Shown piece by piece: positions 5,061 through 5,098 of a stretch of DNA of 5,098 nucleotides. The stretch's first letter is position 1. Each line of letters begins with the position of its first letter. The stretch comes from Pseudomonadota bacterium (lineage in GTDB: Bacteria > Desulfobacterota > Desulfovibrionia > Desulfovibrionales > Desulfovibrionaceae). The stretch is from the NCBI GenBank assembly GCA_023435825.1, contig JAEZMB010000086.1, forward strand, positions 1-5,098. The letters run 5' to 3'. Under the pieces are notes generated by a model. It had not been told where the DNA came from, searched no databases, and was given only the letters and a program-made list of their open reading frames with translations. The translations under genes and the position numbers were made by a program.

Positions 5061-5083
5061 CGCGGGCTGGGCCGCAGCCCGCG
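5061..5083 (-). other. Hairpin, possibly part of the repeat or a weak terminator
   Basis: CGCGGGCTG (5061-5069) and CAGCCCGCG (5075-5083) form a nine-pair stem with a five-base loop. On the minus strand the stem is followed by TTTTAGG, so it could end a gene lying right of the window, but the T-run is short. It directly adjoins the GC-rich palindrome and may belong to the same composite repeat. Bases 5084-5098 are GC-rich with nothing recognisable. Confidence 0.4.
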
Positions 5084-5098
5084 CGGCCGGGGGCGTGG

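Noticed and set aside
1..5098. CRISPR array, tRNA, rRNA, insertion sequence or phage gene
   Set aside because: No regularly spaced repeat series of CRISPR length, no cloverleaf or rRNA segment, and no transposase or phage protein in any frame.

Overview
The window is GC-rich bacterial DNA (by eye, well above 60%). The gene style, the low-complexity GC-rich intergenic palindromes and the spurious translation that one palindrome produces all recall sulfate-reducing Desulfovibrionaceae (Desulfovibrio / Solidesulfovibrio type). That assignment is inference from style and memory; no rRNA or marker gene is present.

Layout, left to right. (1) 1-166: fragment of a GC-rich dispersed repeat, then a strong hairpin terminator (81-120). 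(2) 167-1456, minus: a YuxH-type signalling protein with a degenerate EAL-like domain fused to an HDOD domain. (3) 1457-1660: intergenic, no clear terminator. (4) 1661-3067 and 3051-3722, both minus: an overlapping two-component pair, with an OmpR-family response regulator first and a membrane sensor histidine kinase second. (5) 3723-4092: a 370-bp divergent intergenic region. It holds a likely regulator-binding array of three 11-bp tandem GTAA units (3923-3955) with further TGTAA copies upstream. (6) 4093-4263, plus: a 56-aa gene for a small secreted protein with no arginine and 12 lysines in its predicted 35-residue mature form. It is followed by a structured 3' UTR and a strong terminator. 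(7) 4473-4913, minus: a small GNAT N-acetyltransferase. Its ribosome binding site sits five bases after an apparent intrinsic terminator, and a competing upstream pairing arm is visible. (8) 4914-5098: that leader plus a second, more complete GC-rich palindromic repeat.

How the parts may work together. The kinase and regulator form one translationally coupled operon. The small basic exported protein is transcribed divergently from it, and the tandem repeat lies between them, closer to the small gene. This suggests that the two-component system controls the small protein. The nearest known logic is enterobacterial RstA/RstB control of the lysine-rich periplasmic protein Asr. I propose this as an analogy of architecture, not as homology. 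The EAL-like/HDOD protein is in the same orientation downstream of the kinase and could be co-transcribed, but a 204-bp gap makes this uncertain. The GNAT gene looks functionally unrelated.

The items most worth checking are the two-component system / repeat array / lysine-rich peptide module, and the terminator-antiterminator-like leader of the acetyltransferase gene.
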